Assembly: GCF_000315015.1 (NCBI RefSeq)
Contig: NZ_BAEP01000049.1
Location: forward strand, 1-64,000
Length of the DNA stretch: 64,000 nt
Source: Paraglaciecola mesophila KMM 241
GTDB lineage: Bacteria; Pseudomonadota; Gammaproteobacteria; Enterobacterales; Alteromonadaceae
Reading direction: 5' to 3'
Below the pieces are notes generated by a model. That model did no database searches and was not told the origin of the DNA. It worked only from the letters and a program-made list of their open reading frames with translations. Shown here one piece after another: positions 8,241 through 17,997 of this stretch. The position numbers were made by a program, and so were the translations under genes. Every line of letters begins with the position of its first letter. Position 1 is the first letter of the stretch.

Positions 8241-8532
8241 CGCAATTTCTCTCAGTTATTAAAGTACGCTTCTCAATCCCTAAAACAACATCCTTGGTGG
8301 AAGGGCACGTGTAATGCGACTATATCCTGTCACTGTTCATTAGCAAAGTTGAGGCTTTACTAAAACCCGCTTCGTGTCCGTATTGCATTCGCCTATTTTT
8401 ACCGATTATCCATCTTGTAGCAGCCAATTAACCTAGCTCAACTGCCTTTCATAGTATAAATGCGTTATATGAACTTCATGTATCTTGTTGAGCCTTTATC
8501 TCTTGTAGCGCTAACAAGCACACTTAAACACC

Positions 8533-10578
8533 TTAGGAGTATTCGTTTAGCAGCAAAAGATAATCATCAAGTAGAAGCGGTTTTGCGAGAAAGTAGCCTT
8601 GAACATAATTACAGGATACTGAACGTAAGTAGTCTAACTGCCCTTGCGTTTCGACACCTTCCCCCACCGTGACTAAATTGTATGACTGGGCTATCGACAT
8701 GATCGCGTTCACCATAGGCAAATGTGAGGCGTGCTCGCTGTCGATATCAGCCACGAAAGTACGATCTATTTTCAAGCAATCCACTGGGTACGCCAGTAGT
8801 TGATTAAAAGCTGTGTAGCCTGTGCCAAAATCATCTAATGCGAGTTTAACCCCCAGCTTTTTAAGCTCTTTTAATATTCTTAAACTCGTTTCGCCGGCTT
8901 CAATCAAACTGGTTTCGGTGATTTCTAACTCAACAGACTCAGAGGGTATTTGGTACTTTTGCATTAGTGTTCTCAACTGTTTTGGAAAACTGCTGTTGAG
9001 TAACTCAATGGCAGAAATGTTAATGCAAAAAACAGGGCAAGGACGACTATGCGTAATAAAATGCGTTTGCATGGTAGCGAAGGTGGTCTCTACCACCCAT
9101 ACGTCAATATTTTGAATAATGCCGAATTCTTCCGCAATAGGAATGAACACGTCTGGTGTGACCCCTTGCATGGCGTCTGAGTCACAGCGTATAAGCACCT
9201 CTACGCGGTTGGGTTTTAAATCCGAACAGCTAAATATAGGCATAAACCTGAGTGAGAATTCATGGTTGATCAGCGCATTTTTTAAATTTTCAGCAATGGA
9301 TTTTTTAAGAAAAATCGCTGAAGCGAGGCTGTCATCAAATACCTTAAATCGCCCTTTTCCTTGCTCTTTGGCACAGCGCATTGCCGAGTCTGCTTGCGAC
9401 AGCAACTCTTTAAAGGAGACATTTTTATCGCTGGAATATGCTAACCCAAGGCTAACCCCTACCTTAACTTCACAACTACTGACAGGGATTGGGTCAATCA
9501 ATACCTGACCGATTCTACGACTGACTTGAACCGCTTTATCCTTATTGCAGTCAGTAATGGTCAAAATAAATTCGTCTCCCGCTAACCTTGCAAAAGCGCA
9601 GCGTCGCTCAAAGTCCATTTCTTTTAATATCGCTTTAACCTTTTGGCAGATTGCGATCAGAAGCTCATCGCCGATGGGATGCCCGTAGGTATCGTTTATC
9701 TTTTTAAAGTCGTCCACGTCAAAGTAAAATAAGCTTATTGCATGGTGCTCAACAATATTTTTGAATTCTTTTCTTACTTTTAAAATCATTCCTCGTCGAT
9801 TCAACAAACCGGTGAGCGGATCGGTACTCGATATTTTTTTAAGGTTATTTTTCTGCCTGATGGTCAGCAGCACTATGGTCAAAAAAAGCAGTAATAAAAT
9901 CAATCTGAGTAGCTCAGGCTCTGTTATCGCTTCCCCTGACATGCTCAAACTGTGCAACGTTAAGACATAGTCACCAACCTCCTTCGCTTCATCAATAACC
10001 AGCTCAATAGAAACGATGTTTGAGATGTCGACATGAGATTGCCCATACCCTATACCTCTTTCTCTTTTCCACCACTGGGCAACGAAAAGTGCTTTACTCG
10101 GCACACTCAAGATGGTGTTTTCTTCTCCCAGTTCGAATTCTATGGTGTTAAATTTATCGCTAGTAACTATGTGTGCTAATGAATAAGCAGGATTATTGTT
10201 TCTAAAATAAAGTTTAATGTTTTCTTTGCCTGAGGGACTTTTTAATGTGGCGACTATTTCAACAGATTGATAATTTGAAAGGTTGAGTCCTTGATAGAAA
10301 TGTTCTTCCGGACTGTATTTAAGTTTTAACAAACAAAGGGAGTAAGTACTGGTATCAGAAAGTTCGCAGTCGATGCTGACCAAATGATCGCCAACATATA
10401 GCTCGCTGCGCATGCCACCTTCATGTTGATGCTCGATGGCCACCAGCGTTTCTGGAGAAAGTAAATCAAGTGAAACGTTCATTAAGCCCAAACGGTGGGC
10501 AGTTAATGCCAGTAACGAACACATTATAAAAGCAATGATGGCCTGAGATTTAAAGTCTCGAAAAACGCCTAGAGTCAT
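8533..10578 (-). CDS. Membrane GGDEF-EAL cyclic-di-GMP protein
   Basis: A 681-residue protein with an N-terminal helix (about residues 8-30), a periplasmic beta-rich sensor region, a second helix ('LLRLILLLLFLTIVLLTI', about 225-242), GGDEF (about 250-410) and EAL (about 425-675). The GGDEF signature reads AGDEF ('FARLAGDEFILTI'), still compatible with cyclase activity. The EAL signature reads EVL, while other phosphodiesterase residues are kept ('EITETSLI', 'LDDFGTGYTAF', 'LKIDRTFV', 'VGEGVET'). It may synthesise, break down or only bind c-di-GMP. The substitution makes the phosphodiesterase side less certain. Confidence 0.9.
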   Translation of the reverse strand: MTLGVFRDFKSQAIIAFIMCSLLALTAHRLGLMNVSLDLLSPETLVAIEHQHEGGMRSELYVGDHLVSIDCELSDTSTYSLCLLKLKYSPEEHFYQGLNLSNYQSVEIVATLKSPSGKENIKLYFRNNNPAYSLAHIVTSDKFNTIEFELGEENTILSVPSKALFVAQWWKRERGIGYGQSHVDISNIVSIELVIDEAKEVGDYVLTLHSLSMSGEAITEPELLRLILLLLFLTIVLLTIRQKNNLKKISSTDPLTGLLNRRGMILKVRKEFKNIVEHHAISLFYFDVDDFKKINDTYGHPIGDELLIAICQKVKAILKEMDFERRCAFARLAGDEFILTITDCNKDKAVQVSRRIGQVLIDPIPVSSCEVKVGVSLGLAYSSDKNVSFKELLSQADSAMRCAKEQGKGRFKVFDDSLASAIFLKKSIAENLKNALINHEFSLRFMPIFSCSDLKPNRVEVLIRCDSDAMQGVTPDVFIPIAEEFGIIQNIDVWVVETTFATMQTHFITHSRPCPVFCINISAIELLNSSFPKQLRTLMQKYQIPSESVELEITETSLIEAGETSLRILKELKKLGVKLALDDFGTGYTAFNQLLAYPVDCLKIDRTFVADIDSEHASHLPMVNAIMSIAQSYNLVTVGEGVETQGQLDYLRSVSCNYVQGYFLAKPLLLDDYLLLLNEYS

Positions 10579-10935
10579 ATTTTATTATTCGATTGATCAT
10601 TAAAAGTAAAACCAAACACAAATATATGCGTAAGATTTCAGCCATGTATACCACCCAAATTGGGCGCGGACCCTTTGACACCTTAACGATGTCAGGCAAC
10701 GCTGTTCTAGCGCAATACCCGGGTATTACTGAGCTATAACCGAACGTGAAAGATGTCAACCTAAAGCATATCCCACTCCCTGTTCTGGTGCACTTGGATC
10801 GATTCGCTCGGATCTGTACGCCTAGTCCCGCTCACTAACCAGCATATCGTTTTATGCGGTGCAAAAATAAACCCTATACTGAATCTCAGAAATGAGCAAT
10901 GAGTAACCGCCTACCTGCACTAAAAATTGAGCACA
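10579..10935. other. Intergenic stretch, no gene seen
   Basis: This is the promoter side of the GGDEF-EAL gene and the 3' side of the PLP-enzyme gene. An open frame at 10550-10759 overlaps the GGDEF-EAL start and has no family character. No hairpin or repeat of note was found. Confidence 0.5.
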
Positions 10936-11931
10936 TTAAAAAGCCTCTCGGTAGGCAAAAAGCCCCTGACTGCCCCCTGTGTGTATAAATAGCTGATGAC
11001 TATTTGTTGCAATCTCACCTGTGGCGCACAAATTCATAAAGCCAGCCATTGCCTTGCCTGTATAAACGGGATCTAACAACACCCCTTCTAGCTCGGCGCA
11101 GCGCTTCACAGCCTGCACCATTGCTGGCGTGGTCATACCGTAACCTTCGCCAAAATAGTCGCCATTTGCCACCACTTTGCCTTTCGCCAGATTGGGATCA
11201 ATGTCTAAAAAAGTTAAAGTTTCTCTAAGCAACTTTTCAACTAATTGCTCTTGCGCTTCCTTCGAGCGACTCACTGCTACCCCCAGTACTGAGATGTTTG
11301 AGTTAGCAGCAATCAGCCCTGCAAGCAAGCCTGCTTGGGTGCCAGCACTCCCCGTAGCAAGCACAATTTGATCGATATGAAGATCTTCTTCTGCCAATTG
11401 CTGTAATATTTCATTGGCACAGCGCACATAGCCTAAACTGCCCATCACATTCGACCCCCCCATAGGAATAAAATACGGCTTGCGTCCCTGGGCTTTTAGT
11501 TTTGCAAGCAATGCACTGGTATACGCTTCAACCTCTTGTTCTAGGCTTATGTGATGAATATTGGCACCAAGTAGAGTGTCCAATAACACATTTCCGTTTT
11601 GATAATAATCCGCTTTAGGCGTGCCCTTAACATCTTCAAGCACAAGCTCACAACCTAAGCCAAATTTAGCGGCCGCAGCGGCAGTTTGTCGTGCATGATT
11701 TGATTGTAAGCCTCCCACGGTAACCAGAGTGTCAGCCCCGTGTTGCTGAGCATCGGCGATTAAATACTCTAGTTTGCGGGTTTTATTGCCGCCACCAGCA
11801 AGTCCGGTGCAATCATCCCGTTTGATATACACCTTGCATCCTACTTTTTCAGATAATCTAGGCAAATTTTCAAGGGCTGTTGGGTTGTGGGAGATAGTTA
11901 CCCGTGGAATATGCGCAACGTTTTTCATCAT
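10936..11931 (-). CDS. D-cysteine desulfhydrase-family PLP enzyme
   Basis: A 331-residue fold-type II PLP enzyme of the D-cysteine desulfhydrase / ACC deaminase / cysteate sulfo-lyase group. The PLP lysine lies in 'GLAGGGNKTRKLEYL'. Further family blocks are 'VGGLQSNHARQTAAAAAKFG', the serine/glycine-rich phosphate region 'ATGSAGTQAGL', and 'FIHTGGSQGLFAY' at the C-terminus. It would split a sulfur amino acid to pyruvate, ammonia and sulfide or sulfite. D-cysteine and L-cysteate activities cannot be told apart by eye, and for a marine organism cysteate is a real alternative. A start one codon later (11928) is equally possible. Confidence 0.85.
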   Translation of the reverse strand: MMKNVAHIPRVTISHNPTALENLPRLSEKVGCKVYIKRDDCTGLAGGGNKTRKLEYLIADAQQHGADTLVTVGGLQSNHARQTAAAAAKFGLGCELVLEDVKGTPKADYYQNGNVLLDTLLGANIHHISLEQEVEAYTSALLAKLKAQGRKPYFIPMGGSNVMGSLGYVRCANEILQQLAEEDLHIDQIVLATGSAGTQAGLLAGLIAANSNISVLGVAVSRSKEAQEQLVEKLLRETLTFLDIDPNLAKGKVVANGDYFGEGYGMTTPAMVQAVKRCAELEGVLLDPVYTGKAMAGFMNLCATGEIATNSHQLFIHTGGSQGLFAYREAF

Positions 11932-12060
11932 GATTAACCAAGTTCGAAAGGAGAATAAACGTTACAACTTTTTTGGTCCTGTGTTAACACCACTGCAATT
12001 TTTCATTATATATTGAGCTTAATCAATACACTCAAGTGCATACGTAATCCAAGGATTGAA

Positions 12061-13128
12061 ATGAAGTTATTTCGCAAGCAGTACAGTCAACCAGGTACAC
12101 AGCCTGGTGTTATTCACGATGAGAAAAAGGGTGAACTAACGCTCTCTCTATTTGATTTTAACGCTAGCCAGTGTGTAGAAAAACTAAATGCGACTGCAGA
12201 ACAATGCGCCACTTTTTTGGATAGTAACAATGAGACCTGGGTACATGTTCAAGGCGATCCTGATAAAGACACTTTCACCCAATTAGCCAAAGACTTCGGT
12301 ATTCATGAACTCTTCATCGAAGACGTGTCGAACCTTGGTCAACGGCCCAAAATCGATATCCAAGAAGAACAAATTTTCATGATCTTGACCCTGCCAGTAC
12401 AAACAGAGCTAGGCGTTAGTTTGCAGCAAATCAGTCTATTTTTGATGAAGAATACGGTTGTTTCATTTTGTGGGGGTAAATTCAATCCCTTTACCACCAT
12501 CAATAATCGCTTAAAACTGCCCACCTCTCGGTTGCGTAAACGCCACATTGATTTTCTGTTTTATAGTTTAATCGATACGGTTATCGATTGGGGATTTCCA
12601 GTGCTAGAACAATATGCCGATCGTATTGATGCCACCGAGGAGCTACTCCTTGAAAACCATGACAAAGACATACTGCAAAAAATCCACCTGTTACGCCGTG
12701 AGGTGTTGCTGTTAAGACGACAAATTTGGCCTCACCGAGAAATGCTAAATACCCTACTTCGCGACGACACGTCAGAGTTAATTGAATCCGACACTAAGCT
12801 ATTTTTGCGCGATTGTTACGACCACAGTATTTCTATTCTTGAATTGACTGAAACCTACCACGAAATGGCCAATGGCCTTATGGAGCTCTACATGAGCGTG
12901 GTCAGCTTAAAACTCAATGATGTAATGAGAGTGCTAACGATCATCGCCACCTTGTTTATTCCCCCTACCTTTGTAGTGGGTATTTATGGCATGAATTTCA
13001 GTCGTGATGCAGGCCCACTCAATATGCCTGAACTCTACGCCCCTTATGGTTATCTTGGCGTATGGGCGGTCATGATTTTCATGATTGTGGGCATGCTTTT
13101 ATTCTTCAAAAAACACAAGTGGATTTAA
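12061..13128 (+). CDS. CorA-family divalent metal transporter
   Basis: About 355 residues. A soluble N-terminal funnel domain (about 1-285) precedes two C-terminal helices, with the signature 'YGMNF' closing the first ('LFIPPTFVVGIYGMNFSRD') and 'VWAVMIFMIVGMLLFF' as the second, ending 'KKHKWI'. It likely takes up Mg2+ or another divalent ion passively. The ATG at 12061 is chosen over upstream in-frame starts (12013) because AAGGA lies about six bases before it. It is monocistronic. A TTGAG-CTTA-ATCAA sequence at 12013-12026 resembles an Fnr-type box but lies in the leader and has one mismatch. Confidence 0.9.
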   Translation: MKLFRKQYSQPGTQPGVIHDEKKGELTLSLFDFNASQCVEKLNATAEQCATFLDSNNETWVHVQGDPDKDTFTQLAKDFGIHELFIEDVSNLGQRPKIDIQEEQIFMILTLPVQTELGVSLQQISLFLMKNTVVSFCGGKFNPFTTINNRLKLPTSRLRKRHIDFLFYSLIDTVIDWGFPVLEQYADRIDATEELLLENHDKDILQKIHLLRREVLLLRRQIWPHREMLNTLLRDDTSELIESDTKLFLRDCYDHSISILELTETYHEMANGLMELYMSVVSLKLNDVMRVLTIIATLFIPPTFVVGIYGMNFSRDAGPLNMPELYAPYGYLGVWAVMIFMIVGMLLFFKKHKWI

Positions 13129-13248
13129 TCATAGGGCTTAATGCGGGAAAGCGACGGTATGACTGTTATTTAGCTGTGGTCTAATTATGATGCTCAACAT
13201 AAATGTTTTCCTTCGAAAGAGAAAAATCTTTTTAATTCAATCCTAAAG

Positions 13249-13262
13249 TTGATGCGAGTCAA
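13249..13262. promoter_or_regulatory. Fnr-type box upstream of the N-ATPase operon
   Basis: TTGAT-GCGA-GTCAA matches the Fnr consensus TTGATNNNNATCAA in all but one position. A -10-like CATAAT at 13284-13289 would place transcription start near 13296, putting the box centre at about -40.5, the class II activator position. It ends 62 bp before atpD. Confidence 0.5.
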
Positions 13263-13321
13263 TATGCTTTTCTGAGCCTATTGCATAATACCTACAAGGT
13301 GAGATCCATAAGTTGACTTAA

Positions 13322-15317
<1,996 letters not shown>

Positions 15318-15321
15318 ATCG

Positions 15322-15714
15322 ATGAAGGGTCATTCCGATAAACCACAGGATAACGAAAATACGCACAGCGTAAACAGCGATGGGCTCCATTTAGCCAAAC
15401 AGGTTGATGCAAAAGTCGCGTTAAAGCTAAAAGCAAAACGTCAAAAAAATGCAGGCGTTTGGTTTGGTCTAGGGATGATGGGCACCATAGGCTGGTCGAT
15501 AGCTATTCCAACTCTGATTGGCGTTGGAATAGGCATATGGCTGGATAAGCAATATGCAGATCCCCGCTCATGGACGCTTGCATTACTGCTCGCGGGATTG
15601 GCTGTGGGGTGTTTCACGGCGTGGGCGTGGACCAGCAAAGAATACGCGGCCATGCACGAGGACGCGGCTGTGCAAAAAAACGACAACAAGGAAAATGATC
15701 AACATGATGTCTAA
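15322..15714 (+). CDS. atpQ: N-ATPase accessory membrane protein AtpQ
   Basis: A 130-residue AtpI-like/'ATPase gene 1' protein. A hydrophilic, basic N-terminus (about 1-45) is followed by two helices ('GVWFGLGMMGTIGWSIAIPTLIGVGIGIWL' and 'SWTLALLLAGLAVGCFTAW') and a charged tail. In N-ATPase operons this gene always lies between atpC and atpR and is thought to help assemble the membrane part. It begins 4 bp after atpC and overlaps atpR. Confidence 0.88.
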   Translation: MKGHSDKPQDNENTHSVNSDGLHLAKQVDAKVALKLKAKRQKNAGVWFGLGMMGTIGWSIAIPTLIGVGIGIWLDKQYADPRSWTLALLLAGLAVGCFTAWAWTSKEYAAMHEDAAVQKNDNKENDQHDV

Positions 15715-16030
15715 TTTCACACCACAGTTAGCGGATTTACTGACACCTTTGTTAATTGGCCTGCTATTAGGGTGCGGTTTCTTTTACGCGCTCTGGTTCA
15801 CCGTGCAAAAGGGCCTACAGTCAACCCTGCCCGCGGCGTGGTTTTTAGGCGGTATTATGGCGCGAATGGCAACCGCCTTAGCGGTTTTCTATTGGGTCTC
15901 GGAAAATGACATGTGGCGCTTAATCGCCTGCTTACTTGGGTTTGTTCTCGGCCGCTTATTGATGACGAAATGGTTAACACGCTTTCAAAATTCACAGGAC
16001 GAAAAACGAGAATTGCCTCATGCACATTAG
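15704..16030 (+). CDS. atpR: N-ATPase specific membrane protein AtpR
   Basis: About 108 residues with three hydrophobic helices and two intramembrane arginines in 'GGIMARMATALAVFYW' and 'GFVLGRLLMTKW', the hallmark of AtpR, a subunit found only in N-ATPase operons. It is proposed to interact with the c subunit carboxylates. Candidate starts are the ATGs at 15695, 15704 and 15707. AAGGA at 15688-15692 gives a usable spacing only for the latter two. It overlaps both neighbours (stop of atpQ at 15714 and start of atpB at 16020). Confidence 0.88.
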   Translation: MMSNFTPQLADLLTPLLIGLLLGCGFFYALWFTVQKGLQSTLPAAWFLGGIMARMATALAVFYWVSENDMWRLIACLLGFVLGRLLMTKWLTRFQNSQDEKRELPHAH

Positions 16031-16739
16031 CCCTGATGAAATTATTTATTGGCAGTACGGTTTTTTTAAAATCAGCGCCACACTGGTCTTTACATGGGTC
16101 GTCATGTTCGTGTTGGTAAGTGCCTCTTACCTTATTACGCGTAATCTTAAAAAAGGCCTGCATCGCTCTCGTTGGCAAAACGGCTTAGAAATGTTGGTAC
16201 TGACTATACAACAACAGATAACGGACGCAGGCTTAACAAAGCCTAGAGTTTACATGGGGTTTCTAGGAACGTTATTTCTGTTTATTGCCATGAGTAATTT
16301 ACTGACGATTGTTCCTGGCTTCGAGCCACCCACTGGGTCATTGTCCACCACCATAGCGCTGGCAGCGTGCGTATTTGTGTCCGTACCCTATTACGGCATT
16401 AAAAATAGAGGCATTAAGGGTTACTTATCGTCTTATACACAACCTACTCCTTTTATGCTGCCTTTTAACGTCATAGGGGAGTTATCGCGAACGCTCGCCT
16501 TGGCGGTACGTTTGTTTGGAAACATGATGAGCGGGGCAATGATCTTGGCCATATTACTGGTTATTTCACCGTTTATATTCCCAGTGATCATGTCAGTGCT
16601 GGGGTTACTCACTGGCATGGTACAAGCCTATATATTTTTCGTTCTTGCGTCTGTGTATATAGGGGCCGCAAGTGTGGTAACTAAACAGCAGTCTCTTACT
16701 TTACGTTCGCCTAAACCTAACCAACCAAAGGAAAAATAA
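16020..16739 (+). CDS. atpB: N-ATPase membrane subunit a
   Basis: A 239-residue stator subunit that forms the ion half-channels against the c-ring. The essential arginine lies in 'ALAVRLFGNMMSGAMI'. Other family blocks are 'SNLLTIVPGFEPPTGSLSTTIALA' and the C-terminal 'LTGMVQAYIFFVLASVYI'. About five to six helices are present. It overlaps atpR by 11 bp, and its final TAATG shares a base with the atpE start. Confidence 0.93.
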   Translation: MHISPDEIIYWQYGFFKISATLVFTWVVMFVLVSASYLITRNLKKGLHRSRWQNGLEMLVLTIQQQITDAGLTKPRVYMGFLGTLFLFIAMSNLLTIVPGFEPPTGSLSTTIALAACVFVSVPYYGIKNRGIKGYLSSYTQPTPFMLPFNVIGELSRTLALAVRLFGNMMSGAMILAILLVISPFIFPVIMSVLGLLTGMVQAYIFFVLASVYIGAASVVTKQQSLTLRSPKPNQPKEK

Positions 16740-17017
16740 TGGATAGCCTAACTTTGATTGCTATTTGCTCCATCATCACTGCAGGCCTAACGATTGGCAT
16801 TGGCGTATTAGGGCCTTCTTTGGCAGAGGGATCAGCGGTGGCGAGTGCACTTAAAGCGTTAGCGCAACAACCTGATGCCTCATCAACGATCACCCGCACT
16901 TTGTTTGTAGGCCTAGCCATGATTGAATCTACAGCGATTTATTGTTTTGTAGTTTCCATGATCCTGTTATTCAGTAATCCTTTCTGGAATTACTTTATTA
17001 GCCAGAATGGGGGGTAA
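16739..17017 (+). CDS. atpE: N-ATPase rotor subunit c
   Basis: A 92-residue two-helix hairpin. Helix 2 carries the ion-binding Glu63 in 'MIESTAIYCFVV'. Ser64, Thr65 and Tyr68 match the Na+ ligand set E-S-T-x-x-Y of Ilyobacter tartaricus c. On helix 1, Glu30 ('GPSLAEGSAV') aligns exactly with the Na+ ligand Gln32 of that protein, giving a second carboxylate. The pattern supports Na+ binding, but a related two-carboxylate N-ATPase ring from Burkholderia pseudomallei was reported as H+ specific, so coupling remains open. Confidence 0.94.
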   Translation: MDSLTLIAICSIITAGLTIGIGVLGPSLAEGSAVASALKALAQQPDASSTITRTLFVGLAMIESTAIYCFVVSMILLFSNPFWNYFISQNGG

Positions 17018-17020
17018 AAC

Positions 17021-17929
17021 ATGCCAATCGACTGGTTTACGGTCATCGCCCAAGGGATCAATTTTTTACTGTTGCTATGGTTGCTAAAACACTTCTTGTA
17101 TCACCCCATCATTGATGGTTTAGATGCCAGAGAAAAGAAGATTGCCGGTATTTTAGCGGATACTGATACCAGCAAAGCACAAGCTGAAAACTTACGCACT
17201 GAGTATGAAAGTAAACTCGCGCAAATTAAGCAAGAACGCACGCAGCTAGTTGGTGAGGCTAAAAATGAAGCGCAAACCGCGTCACAAAACCTGCTTGATG
17301 ACGCACGACATAACGCCGAACAAATAGTGAAGAAACGGGTAGAAGCTCTGCGTTTAGAAATGGCCGAGCTTAAGCAAGATGTATTGCAACAGAATATTCA
17401 AGAAGTGTATGCCTTGAGTCGCAAAGTGTTAACCGAGCTAGCGGATGGCGACTTACAAACAAAGATGATTGATAAACTCGTTCAACGCCTTAACACTGTG
17501 GATGATGATCAGCATGCTGCGCTTACCCGTGCATTGGCCAATAGTGGCAATCAAATTGTGGTGCGCAGCGCTCAATCACTTACACAGGCGCAAAGAACAC
17601 AATTGCTCGCTTGCTTGCAACAGTGCTTGCCCTCTTTGACAAAAGACGCATCACAAAATAGCGGTGTCAATACAGCGCCATCAGATCACGCCCATTCAAT
17701 AAAGCTGTCAGAAAGTATCGTACCTAGCTTAATTAACGGTATCGAGCTTACGATAGGTGGTTGGAAACTCGCTTGGAGTGCAGACAACTACTTAGCTGAG
17801 TTACAAGAGGACGTTGAGGCAGGGTTTAGCCCTGTCAAAGAAAAGCCCTTAGGCCCTAATGTAAACGAGGGAACTGACAATCCTGAGGCTTATACCGCCC
17901 ACCCTGAGGCTGAAATCCCCCATGCCTAA
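17021..17929 (+). CDS. atpF: N-ATPase subunit b with delta-like C-terminal domain
   Basis: 302 residues, about twice a normal b subunit. Residues 8-27 form the membrane helix and about 35-135 the long charged coiled-coil stalk. From about 175 to 265 the sequence follows the C-terminal half of the delta/OSCP subunit: 'IVVRSAQSLTQAQRTQLLACL', then 'IKLSESIVPSLINGIELTIGGWKLAWSADNYLAEL' (compare the delta pattern 'DPSLIGG...IGD...DGSVRGRLERL'). There is no atpH in the operon, so this part probably replaces delta at the top of the stator. A polar, acidic tail ends the protein. It starts 3 bp after atpE. Confidence 0.9.
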   Translation: MPIDWFTVIAQGINFLLLLWLLKHFLYHPIIDGLDAREKKIAGILADTDTSKAQAENLRTEYESKLAQIKQERTQLVGEAKNEAQTASQNLLDDARHNAEQIVKKRVEALRLEMAELKQDVLQQNIQEVYALSRKVLTELADGDLQTKMIDKLVQRLNTVDDDQHAALTRALANSGNQIVVRSAQSLTQAQRTQLLACLQQCLPSLTKDASQNSGVNTAPSDHAHSIKLSESIVPSLINGIELTIGGWKLAWSADNYLAELQEDVEAGFSPVKEKPLGPNVNEGTDNPEAYTAHPEAEIPHA

Positions 17930-17997
17930 GTTTAAGCTTACATACCAAAGCGCCGGTAACAAGGCACGGCTAAAAACAGTAGCAAGAAGGAAGGGCA

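Noticed and set aside
10550-10759. 69-codon minus-strand frame with a hydrophobic segment
   Set aside because: Overlaps the start of the GGDEF-EAL gene, has no ribosome binding site and no recognisable family. The hydrophobic run is weak support.
12013-12026. Fnr-like box TTGAG-CTTA-ATCAA before corA
   Set aside because: One mismatch and a position only 35 bp before the start codon. No promoter could be matched to it.
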